Part shown: positions 8,341 to 14,236 of the stretch, piece by piece
Layout of the letters: each line of letters opens with the position of its first letter
Numbering within the stretch: position 1 is the stretch's first letter
Origin: a virus
Reading direction: 5' to 3' (one strand)
Virus record (IMG/VR): IMGVR_UViG_3300045777_000066
Span: 1 to 20,137 of that record
Length of the DNA stretch: 20,137 nucleotides
Notes under the pieces: model-generated
Told to the model about the DNA's origin: nothing
What the model saw: the letters and a program-made list of their open reading frames with translations, nothing else
The model's database searches: none
Program-made: the position numbers and the translations under genes

Positions 8341-8411
8341 TGAAAGAGTTCCTAATATTCGTCTGGCTGTGGACACTAATCATAGTTGCCGCAATCGCCC
8401 TTGTCTTGTAA
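8340..8411 (+). CDS. 23-residue single-helix membrane microprotein
   Basis: An ATGA overlap with the metallophosphoesterase stop starts a 23-residue frame, M-K-E-F-L-I-F-V-W-L-W-T-L-I-I-V-A-A-I-A followed by L-V-L, almost entirely one transmembrane helix. GGAG lies 10 bases upstream of the ATG (taggagaaatctg), an appropriate ribosome binding site. Stop overlap, ribosome binding site and hydrophobicity together argue it is translated. Function is unknown; phage microproteins of this form can act as holin-like, pinholin-like or inhibitory peptides. Confidence 0.5.
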   Translation: MKEFLIFVWLWTLIIVAAIALVL

Positions 8412-8426
8412 CGGGAAGGTAATCCG

Positions 8427-8561
8427 ATGCGCCAAAATCTCCTATTCCTTTACACGTGGCTCTGCCTGCTTGGGCTCGCCTGCGTCATGCTGGCACCCGT
8501 CGCAGTCCCGGCATTCACAGCGCTTCATAAGGTGGCCATCTCCGAAATCTGGCCGCACTGA
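8427..8561 (+). CDS. 44-residue membrane/secreted microprotein
   Basis: The 44-residue frame begins M-R-Q-N-L-L-F-L-Y-T-W-L-C-L-L-G-L-A-C-V, a hydrophobic helix, followed by a short soluble tail ending in I-S-E-I-W-P-H. A strong GGGAAGG ribosome binding site stands 8 bases upstream. It lies 15 bases after the preceding microprotein and just before a strong terminator, so it is the last gene of that transcript. It is either a one-pass membrane peptide or an exported peptide with a cleavable leader. No family recognised. Confidence 0.5.
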   Translation: MRQNLLFLYTWLCLLGLACVMLAPVAVPAFTALHKVAISEIWPH

Positions 8562-8582
8562 CCAACACAGAAACCAACTCTG

Positions 8583-8615
8583 AAAGGGCCGCACAGCAAT
8601 GTAGCGGCCCTTTTT
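8583..8615 (+). terminator. Intrinsic terminator before the lysis genes
   Basis: A perfect 10-bp stem (AAAGGGCCGC at 8583-8592 with GCGGCCCTTT at 8604-8613), an 11-base loop and a T5 run (8611-8615). It ends the metallophosphoesterase/microprotein transcript. The SGNH gene starts 15 bases later, so lysis expression needs readthrough, antitermination or its own promoter. Confidence 0.85.
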
Positions 8616-8629
8616 CATGGAGGCATCCC

Positions 8630-9109
8630 ATGCGCGTTTTACTTGCACTCCCATTCGTCGTCATGGCTGGTGTCGCGTCCATCTCGGCCAAGCCAACGGA
8701 AACCAAACCGCTTGTCGGATGCTTGGTCGAAGGTGATAGCATCGCGGTCGGCGTCGGAAGCCTGCTTCCGGAATGCCGCACAGACGCCAAGGTTGGCATT
8801 GGCAGCGCGGCATTTGCAGCAAACCGGACAGCCAATTTCTCCAATGATTTGGTCGTGATTTCTCTCGGTTCCAATGACGGGGCCAGGGACACGACGGCCG
8901 AACTGGAAACCGTGCGCGACCGTGTGAATGCCCGCCGGGTCGTGTGGATTTTGCCAGCGGTCGGGGCGCGGAAATCCGCATGGATTGTTGCTTCGATGCA
9001 TGGTGACGAGGTGTTGGACATATGGGGTCACACGGGGCCGGACGGCGTTCATCCAACGACTACTGAATACAGAGAATTGGCCGCAAGAGCCAAAGGAGGG
9101 GAGCCATGA
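8630..9109 (+). CDS. Exported SGNH/GDSL-family hydrolase
   Basis: 159 residues. Residues 1-20 (M-R-V-L-L-A-L-P-F-V-V-M-A-G-V-A-S-I-S-A) are a Sec signal peptide with an Ala-x-Ala-type end. The mature part shows the four SGNH blocks: G-D-S (35-37, nucleophile Ser37), Gly in G-I-G-S (57-60), L-G-S-N-D (79-83, Asn82) and D-G-V-H-P (138-142, catalytic Asp/His). It is a compact ester hydrolase acting in the periplasm. Being first in a lysis cassette and ATGA-coupled to the endolysin, it could deacetylate peptidoglycan or another envelope polymer; that is inference. Strong GGAGG ribosome binding site at 8618. Confidence 0.8.
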   Translation: MRVLLALPFVVMAGVASISAKPTETKPLVGCLVEGDSIAVGVGSLLPECRTDAKVGIGSAAFAANRTANFSNDLVVISLGSNDGARDTTAELETVRDRVNARRVVWILPAVGARKSAWIVASMHGDEVLDIWGHTGPDGVHPTTTEYRELAARAKGGEP

Positions 9110-9840
9110 GCTTCATTGACGCAATCCAAAATCTACTCAAGCCAACAACGCCTGCGGTGACCACCATGACTTCAGCACCAGCCACCATTGCTCCAACTTC
9201 TACTTTTGCACCAATCCTTAAACTGGATGCCGCACTCAGGGCTGCGGCTCCGCATGCGGACTTGTCCGTGTGGGTTCCGGCTCTTACGACTGCGTTCCGG
9301 CGTTTCGGGATGGACACCAAGCCAAAGGAGATGGCGGCGGCGATCGGACAGTTCACCGTTGAGTCTGGCGGGTTCAAGACCACCATTGAGAACACCTGTT
9401 ACACGACCGCCGAACGTCTGGTTTGCGTGTTTCCATCTGAATTTCCTAACATCGATAGCACCGCTGGGTATGTCGGCAACCCTGTGAAAATCGCAAACCG
9501 CTGCTACGCTAACCGGCTCGGGAATGGTGATGAAGCGTCAGGAGATGGGAACCGATACAAGGGACGCGGGCTGATCCAAATCACCGGTAAGTTTACGTAT
9601 GCGGCTCTTGGCGACTATCTGAAAATGACGCCAGAACAGGCATCTGCATACTGCGAAACACCTGAGGGTAGTGCGGTTTCCGCTTGTTGGTTCCTGTATT
9701 CCCGCGGCTGTTTCCCGTTGGCTGACATATGGGGCATCTCTGGAATCACGCTGAAGGTAAACGGCCGCAGGATGCTCGGACTCCAGGAACGCATCGCGGC
9801 ATCAAATGCGGCGCGCCAGGCTTTCGGGGTTGGCATATGA
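9106..9840 (+). CDS. GH19 (chitinase-like) phage endolysin
   Basis: 244 residues, a glycoside hydrolase family 19 lysozyme-like endolysin cleaving the peptidoglycan sugar backbone. Residues 1-36 are a Thr/Pro/Ala-rich leader without a clear signal peptide. The catalytic domain covers about 55-240: F-T-V-E-S-G-G-F (83-90, likely catalytic Glu86), a second acid near I-E-N-T-C-Y-T (94-100), and the family signature G-R-G-L-I-Q-I-T-G (153-161). Cysteines at 98, 107, 133, 183, 193 and 201 could form disulfides in the periplasm. It overlaps both neighbours by ATGA, so it is co-translated with the esterase and the holin. Confidence 0.9.
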   Translation: MSFIDAIQNLLKPTTPAVTTMTSAPATIAPTSTFAPILKLDAALRAAAPHADLSVWVPALTTAFRRFGMDTKPKEMAAAIGQFTVESGGFKTTIENTCYTTAERLVCVFPSEFPNIDSTAGYVGNPVKIANRCYANRLGNGDEASGDGNRYKGRGLIQITGKFTYAALGDYLKMTPEQASAYCETPEGSAVSACWFLYSRGCFPLADIWGISGITLKVNGRRMLGLQERIAASNAARQAFGVGI

Positions 9841-10157
9841 ACAGCAATGGAAACGCCGGACACGCCGGACACGCCGGACACATCGCTGTATCAGCAGTCG
9901 TGCTTATGGCATTCTCGGCAGCAACAGCCGCACTTCTGACGCATACGGTGCCAGCCGAAAACGGCACGCTTGCGAACGTGTTGCTCGGAACGCTGAGCGC
10001 CATGGCGGTGGCCGTTGTTAATTTTTGGCTCGGATCATCCGCAAGTTCAGCACGCAAAGATGTCCAGCTTTCAGCCGCACAGGATGCCCTGGCTACTTCG
10101 GTTCCGACGTCGGCGCTTGGTTCGGTCCAGAAACCGGAGGACAACAATGTCCATTGA
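9837..10157 (+). CDS. Putative holin
   Basis: 106 residues from ATG 9837, which overlaps the endolysin stop. The N-terminus holds an A-G-H-A-G-H-A-G-H tandem repeat. Two hydrophobic helices follow (about residues 16-37, I-A-V-S-A-V-V-L-M-A-F-S-A, and about 47-65, V-L-L-G-T-L-S-A-M-A-V-A-V-V-N-F-W-L), then G-S-S-A-S-S-A-R-K-D. The F-W-L-G-S-S-x-x-S-x-x-K tail is typical of small alphaproteobacterial phage holins. Position directly between endolysin and spanins supports the role of making the inner-membrane hole. Confidence 0.75.
   Translation: MNSNGNAGHAGHAGHIAVSAVVLMAFSAATAALLTHTVPAENGTLANVLLGTLSAMAVAVVNFWLGSSASSARKDVQLSAAQDALATSVPTSALGSVQKPEDNNVH
9853..9879 (+). repeat. Three tandem 9-base repeats in the holin gene
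   Basis: ACGCCGGAC occurs three times head to tail (9853, 9862, 9871), encoding the A-G-H repeats near the holin N-terminus. Perfect copies in frame suggest recent slippage; copy number could vary between relatives. A metal-binding effect of the spaced histidines is possible but unproven. Confidence 0.85.
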
Positions 10158-10620
10158 ATCAGCAATCGCGGGTGCCGCCGCATCGACGGCCGAGGGTGCC
10201 ATTTCTTCCGTGGCGTCGTCCGTTGTCGGCACCGCTGTCAGTGCGGCTACCGCATCGTTCAATCCGCTTTCGTATGTGAAGTGGGGTGCCTACGCGCTCG
10301 GTGCGGCCGCCGCGTTGTTCCTTGGTTTCAAGGTAATGGCCTTCATCGAACGCGCCGATTCGAACGCCGCCAAGGTTTCGACACTGGCCGATCAGGTAAC
10401 CACGCTGACGAAGATCGCAAACGACAATGCGGCAAACTGGGCGCAGAGCGACGCTCAAATGAAGGTCGTTCTCGAAGCAAGAAACGAAATCCATGCGGAC
10501 CGGGTTGCTCGTGAAGCCACGACCGCCAAAATCACGGAGGCTATCAATAATGACAAACCATCGATTGGCTGTGTTCCAAGCCCTGCTACCGCTGCTGCTC
10601 TTGACCGCCTGCGGCACTGA
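10147..10620 (+). CDS. Inner-membrane spanin (Rz-like)
   Basis: 157 residues from ATG 10147 (GGAGG 8 bases upstream). Residues 1-40 are Ala/Ser-rich. One transmembrane helix spans 46-66 (W-G-A-Y-A-L-G-A-A-A-A-L-F-L-G-F), followed by a periplasmic coiled coil (V-S-T-L-A-D-Q-V-T-T-L-T-K-I-A to A-T-T-A-K-I-T-E-A-I). The C-terminus overlaps the out-of-frame lipoprotein gene at 10550-10620. Single helix plus coiled coil, lysis-cassette position and a nested lipoprotein are the standard signature of a two-component i-spanin that fuses inner and outer membranes at lysis. The N-terminal cytoplasmic segment is longer than in lambda Rz. Confidence 0.75.
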   Translation: MSIESAIAGAAASTAEGAISSVASSVVGTAVSAATASFNPLSYVKWGAYALGAAAALFLGFKVMAFIERADSNAAKVSTLADQVTTLTKIANDNAANWAQSDAQMKVVLEARNEIHADRVAREATTAKITEAINNDKPSIGCVPSPATAAALDRLRH

Positions 10621-10882
10621 GATTCCCACGCCTCCGGTAATCCAGACGCAGGCACTCCGTCCTTTGGTTACCCCTGATGCTGGGCAGGGGTTCCTGGATG
10701 AATGCCCTCCGGACGCGTCGTTGGTGAACGGACGGAGGGCAGGGTTCGACGAAGTTGCTACATACGCGAACAAAGAGACCGACATCGCCGACGATTGCCG
10801 AGAGGCTCTCCAAAAGGTTGTTCATGTTGCCACAACCGTTCCGGGTGCTGTTAACCCGCAGGTGACGCCTGCCACGCACTGA
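10550..10882 (+). CDS. Outer-membrane spanin lipoprotein (Rz1-like)
   Basis: 110 residues from ATG 10550, starting inside the i-spanin gene in another frame (71-base overlap), with CGGAGG upstream. The signal sequence ends in the lipobox L-L-T-A-C (Cys21), followed by a Pro/Thr-rich stretch (E-I-P-T-P-P-V-I), typical of o-spanins. The mature chain is longer than lambda Rz1 and has two further Cys (D-E-C-P-P-D; D-D-C-R-E) that may form a disulfide. It works with the i-spanin to disrupt the outer membrane. Confidence 0.8.
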   Translation: MTNHRLAVFQALLPLLLLTACGTEIPTPPVIQTQALRPLVTPDAGQGFLDECPPDASLVNGRRAGFDEVATYANKETDIADDCREALQKVVHVATTVPGAVNPQVTPATH

Positions 10883-10913
10883 CCGCGCAAGGCCGTAATC
10901 GAAAACAAAGTTT

Positions 10914-10957
10914 GGGCCGGGTGCCAGGGTAATTCCCTTGGTGCCCGGCCCCTTTTT
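10914..10957 (+). terminator. Intrinsic terminator closing the lysis cassette
   Basis: GGGCCGGG (10914-10921) pairs with CCCGGCCC (10944-10951); the stem continues with G-U and Watson-Crick pairs around a short AT-rich loop, and T5 follows at 10953-10957. It ends the late transcript before the oppositely oriented accessory genes. Confidence 0.88.
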
Positions 10958-10992
10958 GCGTCTACCGTCTTTAAGCGTTGCCGCCAACCTTC

Positions 10993-11008
10993 CTTGCTTA
11001 CAAGCAAG
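10993..11008. repeat. Palindrome copy 1 (partition-type site candidate)
   Basis: CTTGCTTACAAGCAAG: 7-bp inverted arms around a central AC. It differs by one base from the perfect palindrome upstream of parA (12487-12502). It lies 3 bases past the stop of the 105-residue gene, outside coding sequence. Confidence 0.55.
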
Positions 11009-11011
11009 CGT

Positions 11012-11329
11012 TCATTGCCGCCGTGGTGCTAACAGGCCGCGAAGCCGGATGGGTGACGGTGCTGGTTCGGGTAGCGGGGCAGGCGTGGGTTCAACAAATC
11101 CATCGTCGGCCCACTCGATTCGGTAACCCTGGGCGTATTTGGTTGCCTCGCCCAGTTCGGCCGCAAAGTCGGCACGTTTGTCGCCCGGACGGAGTGCGTG
11201 CAATTGGCGTTCTGCGGCTTCGATGTCGGAGGGCTGCACGAACATGAAGACGAGAACATAGGGAAGTCTGGTGAAGTCGTCAGCCGCGCTCAGGCGTGTG
11301 AAATAGTCCTGTTCCGACATGGCGCTCAT
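11012..11329 (-). CDS. Hypothetical 105-residue protein downstream of the partition genes
   Basis: Not recognised. M-S-A-M-S-E-Q-D-Y-F-T-R-L at the N-terminus, a hydrophobic strand (Y-V-L-V-F-M-F-V), then a helical region (E-A-A-E-R-Q-L-H-A-L, F-A-A-E-L-G-E-A-T-K-Y-A) and a Pro-rich tail (P-T-P-A-P-L-P-E-P-A-P-S-P). A second ATG at 11320 is also possible. It follows the ParA/RHH operon on the same strand after a 125-base gap that holds a palindrome copy, and a second palindrome copy lies just past its stop. It may therefore belong to the partition unit or be regulated with it. A coding role is likely but not certain. Confidence 0.55.
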   Translation of the reverse strand: MSAMSEQDYFTRLSAADDFTRLPYVLVFMFVQPSDIEAAERQLHALRPGDKRADFAAELGEATKYAQGYRIEWADDGFVEPTPAPLPEPAPSPIRLRGLLAPRRQ

Positions 11330-11416
11330 CCCAGTGCGAAATCACTCATGCAAGCGTATGATTCACACCGGAATTCTGCAAGCCTGTTGCAACGGTTTCT
11401 GATGGGTTGACCGCCA

Positions 11417-11428
11417 TGCTTGCAAGCA
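11417..11428. repeat. Palindrome copy 2 (partition-type site candidate)
   Basis: TGCTTGCAAGCA is a perfect 12-bp palindrome and the core of the 16-bp palindrome at 12487-12502; 14 of the 16 positions match. It lies in the gap between the RHH gene and the 105-residue gene. Confidence 0.6.
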
Positions 11429-11454
11429 ATCAAACACGCAGGGCGGTCAGACAG

Positions 11455-11742
11455 TCAGAAACCCTTCTTTTTCAGGTATGCCTCCAACGCTTCCTCGGTA
11501 ATCTCTTGCTGCGATTTTCCAAGCGCATTGGCGGATCTCCATAAGCGGTCCTGCACGCCATCGGTAATCCGGACAGTCATGGGGCTGCGAGGCTCACCGC
11601 GCTTCCTGGCTTTCGGCGGCAGTATCACCGGCTCACGCATCGGCACGGGTTCCTCATCGGAGGGGGCGTCCACCACTTGCGGCAGCGCGTCCGCCGGCGG
11701 CGTGCCAAACCTTCCCCGGAGCTTGCTAGCGTCGACAGCCAT
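11455..11742 (-). CDS. Ribbon-helix-helix partner of ParA (ParB/ParG-like)
   Basis: 95 residues from the ATG at 11742, which shares its A with the parA stop (TGATG), so translation is coupled. The N-terminal half is Pro-rich and probably disordered. The C-terminal half is a ribbon-helix-helix domain: ribbon P-M-T-V-R-I-T, helix A D-G-V-Q-D-R-L-W-R-S-A-N-A-L-G, helix B S-Q-Q-E-I-T-E-E-A-L-E-A-Y-L. In small type Ib partition systems such a protein binds the centromere and parA promoter and stimulates the ParA ATPase through its flexible N-terminus. Candidate sites are the palindromes at 11417 and 12487. Plain repression of parA is the alternative role. Confidence 0.75.
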   Translation of the reverse strand: MAVDASKLRGRFGTPPADALPQVVDAPSDEEPVPMREPVILPPKARKRGEPRSPMTVRITDGVQDRLWRSANALGKSQQEITEEALEAYLKKKGF

Positions 11743-12392
11743 CACGCCACCTCTCGGGTTTTGGCACTGGAGACCGCAGCATCGATTACGGATTGCACTA
11801 CCGACTCGGCGGTCGCCCTCAAAGTCGGATACCTAACTTCAGTGATCGCCCGCCCAGTGTCTTGCGCCGAACGATAGGCAGCCCGTTCTGGAATGTAGCC
11901 ATCGGCCACGTTGTAGCCTGCCTCCTGAAGGAACACCCGAGCTGCCATGGCTTCAGCTTCAGTGGAGATGCGCGCCAGAACCAGAAGTAGACGACCATTC
12001 GGGATACCGGCTTTCGTGAGCGCGTTGAACGTCCTGACCGCTGGCCTCAAATCATCCTTCGACGCGCCCACGGGCTGGACAACGAGATCCGAAATCCTAG
12101 CGAGTTCCAGCGTGGCGGAGTCAGCTTTCGCGGGTCCATCGAACACCAGAAGGTCGTAGCCGTCAGAACCAGACACGTCGGCCTTGACCGACGAGAAGAG
12201 TTCCACGGCGATTTCTGGTTGCAATCCTGCCGCCACACGGTCGCGGTACCATTCGGTTGTCGAACCCTGGCCTGGGTCAAGGTCAGCAATCTTCACACGC
12301 AGGCCGCTTCTGGCGGCTTCTACGGCCAGCGCCCTGCTGAGTGCAGATTTCGCGACGCCACCCTTTTGTGAAACCCAAGAAACAATGGCCAT
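11742..12392 (-). CDS. parA: ParA-family partition ATPase
   Basis: 216 residues. The start at 12392 is chosen because GGAGG precedes it and the protein then begins M-A-I-V-S-W-V-S, as in the family; a longer frame would start inside the palindrome at 12487. It has the deviant Walker A Q-K-G-G-V-A-K-S (9-16, signature Lys10), the D-L-D-P motif (37-40) and Walker B L-L-V-F-D-G-P (81-87). The size is that of short ParA proteins lacking a DNA-binding N-terminus, which use a separate small CopG/ParG-like partner, encoded next. Such proteins position plasmid copies along the nucleoid. Its presence suggests a plasmid-like stage of the element. Confidence 0.88.
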   Translation of the reverse strand: MAIVSWVSQKGGVAKSALSRALAVEAARSGLRVKIADLDPGQGSTTEWYRDRVAAGLQPEIAVELFSSVKADVSGSDGYDLLVFDGPAKADSATLELARISDLVVQPVGASKDDLRPAVRTFNALTKAGIPNGRLLLVLARISTEAEAMAARVFLQEAGYNVADGYIPERAAYRSAQDTGRAITEVRYPTLRATAESVVQSVIDAAVSSAKTREVA

Positions 12393-12437
12393 TCCTAACC
12401 TCCGTTGAAGGCGGCTTGCGTAGCGCTTGGCTGACAT

Positions 12438-12452
12438 GAATGTATACTGAAA
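12438..12452 (-). promoter_or_regulatory. Possible parA promoter (-10-like GTATAC)
   Basis: On the - strand the sequence reads TTTCAGTATACATTC, 50 bases upstream of the parA start. A similar GTATAC stands upstream of three other genes in this half of the window. No good -35 box is visible, so this may be a promoter element or an operator. Confidence 0.35.
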
Positions 12453-12486
12453 AGGAATCCATGAAGCCGGTTGGTTTGCCGGTCTA

Positions 12487-12502
12487 CTTGCTTGCAAGCA
12501 AG
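12487..12502. repeat. Perfect 16-bp palindrome upstream of parA (copy 3)
   Basis: CTTGCTTGCAAGCAAG is fully self-complementary and lies about 95 bases upstream of the parA start. Related copies are at 10993-11008 and 11417-11428, both intergenic. A partition centromere or an autoregulatory operator for the RHH protein is the natural reading. Confidence 0.65.
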
Positions 12503-12595
12503 CATGGAAAGCTGTTGGTTTTCAGGCATATTTGTAGGTCTGGAGGGCGGGAAGGTTGCCGGATGCCATGGTCACCTCCGGCCACGCAGGTGTAA

Positions 12596-13066
12596 TTATA
12601 GCCTGCATAGCTTTCGCACATACGCCAAGGCTTTACCCTTTGTCCGGAAAGTTTCCCAACCATACCTGGTGCGCCCCAGTTCCAAACCTGTACGATTGAC
12701 TGAGCCGACTGCCACGACCAGGAACGGCCATCCTGGAGCCGGGGCGGAATACAAAATCACCTGGGTGCTACCAGTTGGCGGAAGCGTGGAGTCCTTGCCG
12801 ATTAGCTCGATGATTGATTTCCGGAAGCTAACAGAGTTGCCATTCACAAGCATTGGGAGGTCCAACGACAGGTCAGCGAGTCTCCGCTCCTCATCGTTTT
12901 CCACGAACACAGCCTGAAAACCACCGGAACCGGAGAGGACCTGTGGCATGCGAAAAAACAGGATGTCCGGCGTTCCTGTCCCAACGGACGGATACCAAAT
13001 TGACGGGACCGACTCCGCCATCGGAGTGTCCGCGAAATACGCCAGTAAGGTTTGGGTTGTGCTCAT
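12596..13066 (-). CDS. Hypothetical 156-residue protein
   Basis: Not recognised. It starts at an ATG with AAGGAG 9-10 bases upstream. The sequence is mixed alpha/beta with no transmembrane segment or Cys motif: T-L-L-A-Y-F-A-D-T, I-W-Y-P-S-V-G-T-G-T-P-D-I-L-F-F-R, then V-E-N-D-E-E-R-R-L-A-D-L-S, and a conserved-looking C-terminus W-E-T-F-R-T-K-G-K-A-L-A-Y-V. It lies on the same strand as parA but 203 bases upstream, separated by a weak hairpin (GCCGGA/TCCGGC at 12558-12563 and 12577-12582) and the palindrome, so it is probably a separate transcript. Good ribosome binding site and codon usage support a real gene. Confidence 0.6.
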   Translation of the reverse strand: MSTTQTLLAYFADTPMAESVPSIWYPSVGTGTPDILFFRMPQVLSGSGGFQAVFVENDEERRLADLSLDLPMLVNGNSVSFRKSIIELIGKDSTLPPTGSTQVILYSAPAPGWPFLVVAVGSVNRTGLELGRTRYGWETFRTKGKALAYVRKLCRL

Positions 13067-13119
13067 TGGTGGCGGCTCCTTGGTAGTCCTCCACCCGTGC
13101 GCCCGCCCGGAACCTATGC

Positions 13120-13170
13120 CCCCGCATCACGGGGCGACCCCCGGACCGAGCCCTGGAGTCGTCTCCAGGG
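13120..13170. other. Two GC-rich hairpins in the divergent intergenic region
   Basis: CCCCG/CGGGG (13120-13124, 13130-13134) and a perfect 8-bp stem CCCTGGAG/CTCCAGGG with TCGT loop (13151-13158, 13163-13170). There is no T-run on either strand, so they are not clean terminators. They lie in the 290-base gap between the divergent 156-residue gene and the DUF4262 gene, and could be leader RNA structure or protein sites. Confidence 0.4.
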
Positions 13171-13356
13171 AGAAAGCCAGATAAAATCGGCGCACTAGGT
13201 GGCCAAGGTTTTCGTGTCCAGGGCCAATCAGCGCCGGTCCTTATTAGCCCGCCGGATCTGTGTCAAGCGATTTCTTTGCGGATCACCACTATTTCCGATA
13301 TGTAATCGAAGGCGCATCAGCTTTCATCAGACGCCGGATTGCACTAGACGGGCCGA

Positions 13357-13830
13357 ATGAGCCGCCGCACAGAACTCGACCGCGCCCGGGTGCAGATAGC
13401 CGACGCCATCCAGCGTTCCGGGTGGTGCGTTATCAAAATACCTCCGAGTCATGGCCAGCCAAGCTCCGCCTACACGATTGGGCTAACAGAAAAGCACCGG
13501 CACCCGGAGTTGCTGATGGTCGGCCTGGACGTCGGCATGATGCACGAGCTGCTCAATGTCGCCGCCGGACACATCAAGGACGGAGACGTATACGAGGACG
13601 GATCAACCAGTGACCGCATCATCGAAGGCTTCCCAGTCCATTTCAAGGAACTGCCGATAGGCGAGGCGCGCCAATGGGCAAGGGCAGCATCAGAACGCTA
13701 TCGCCCAAATACGTTTAGGCTCCTGCAGGTGGTTCTCCCGGATCCAAATGGGCGCTTCCCATGGGACGCCGACTGCGATTCGGCTTACGCACGGATTCAG
13801 GGACTGCCACTGCGCGGTCGGCCAAACTAA
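13357..13830 (+). CDS. DUF4262 domain protein
   Basis: 157 residues covering a whole DUF4262 domain: Y-T-I-G-L-T near residue 39, H-P-E-L-L-M-V-G-L-D (49-58), a helix with N-V-A-A-G-H-I-K-D-G, V-H-F-K-E-L, the R-Y-R-P-N-T-F-R-L-L-Q-V-V-L-P-D block and the closing G-R-F-P-W-D-x-D-C. The biochemical function of the family is unknown; members often sit in phages, plasmids and accessory islands. The ribosome binding site is weak. It is convergent with vsr and the 3' ends overlap by 116 bases, which is unusual. It is the only + strand gene between 11012 and 16860. Confidence 0.8.
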   Translation: MSRRTELDRARVQIADAIQRSGWCVIKIPPSHGQPSSAYTIGLTEKHRHPELLMVGLDVGMMHELLNVAAGHIKDGDVYEDGSTSDRIIEGFPVHFKELPIGEARQWARAASERYRPNTFRLLQVVLPDPNGRFPWDADCDSAYARIQGLPLRGRPN

Positions 13831-14236
13831 CTGCCTTGATTTCGTCGACCACCGCCTGCAGGCGCTCACGGTCCTTAACCTCGCACTCCCAGACAGTGAC
13901 CACCGTCCACCCAGCGGCTTCCAGTTCCTTACATTGGTGCCTGTCACGCTCTCGGTTTCCTTCCAGCTTTGGTTTCCAGAAATCCAGCTTGGATTTCGGC
14001 ATGCGTGCACGCTTGCAAGCAGGGTGCTGGTGCCACATGCAACCATGGACGAATACGGCGACCCGTCGGGTGGTGAAAACCAGATCTGGACGGGCACCGG
14101 CAACGCGTTGGCGAAGCCGATACCGCAGGCCGGACGCATGGAGGAACTTACGGACAGCCATCTCCTGCTTTCTGTCGCGGCCCTTGACACGCGCCATCCG
14201 CTCCGAGCGTTCAGACTGGGTCAGTGTGTCCGTCAA
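13715..14236 (-). CDS. vsr: Very short patch repair endonuclease (Vsr)
   Basis: 173 residues, a Vsr nuclease nicking 5' of T in T:G mismatches created when 5-methylcytosine deaminates. It shows the family order: D-T-L-T-x-x-x-R-S-x-x-M-A-R-V-K-G-R-D (residues 3-20), G-L-R-Y-R-L, P-D-L-V-F-T-T-R-R-V-A-V-F-V-H-G-C-M-W-H-Q-H (about 50-71, catalytic Asp and His), Cys and K-S-K-L-D-F-W-K-P-K, and G-W-T-V-V-T-V-W-E-C-E. The start at 14236 is TTG, overlapping the upstream stop (TTGA); the first ATG (14197) would remove conserved N-terminal residues. The C-terminus is about 25 residues longer than usual and overlaps the DUF4262 gene. It guards the sites methylated by the operon's methyltransferase. 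Confidence 0.9.
   Translation of the reverse strand: MTDTLTQSERSERMARVKGRDRKQEMAVRKFLHASGLRYRLRQRVAGARPDLVFTTRRVAVFVHGCMWHQHPACKRARMPKSKLDFWKPKLEGNRERDRHQCKELEAAGWTVVTVWECEVKDRERLQAVVDEIKAVSLADRAVAVPESVRKPNRSRRPMGSAHLDPGEPPAGA

Noticed and set aside
10993-11008. Palindrome copy 1 as a terminator for the 105-residue gene
   Set aside because: No T-run follows on the minus strand, and the sequence matches the parA-region palindrome.
14011-14020. A fourth GCTTGCAAGC palindrome like the parA-region sites
   Set aside because: It is only 10 bp of the core and lies in the vsr coding sequence, where the other copies are intergenic; chance is a fair explanation.
13690-14190. Overlapping long frames across the vsr region (13690-14190 -, 13748-14272 +, 13761-14258 +)
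   Set aside because: Vsr catalytic motifs are all in the 13715-14236 minus-strand frame; the others have no recognisable features.
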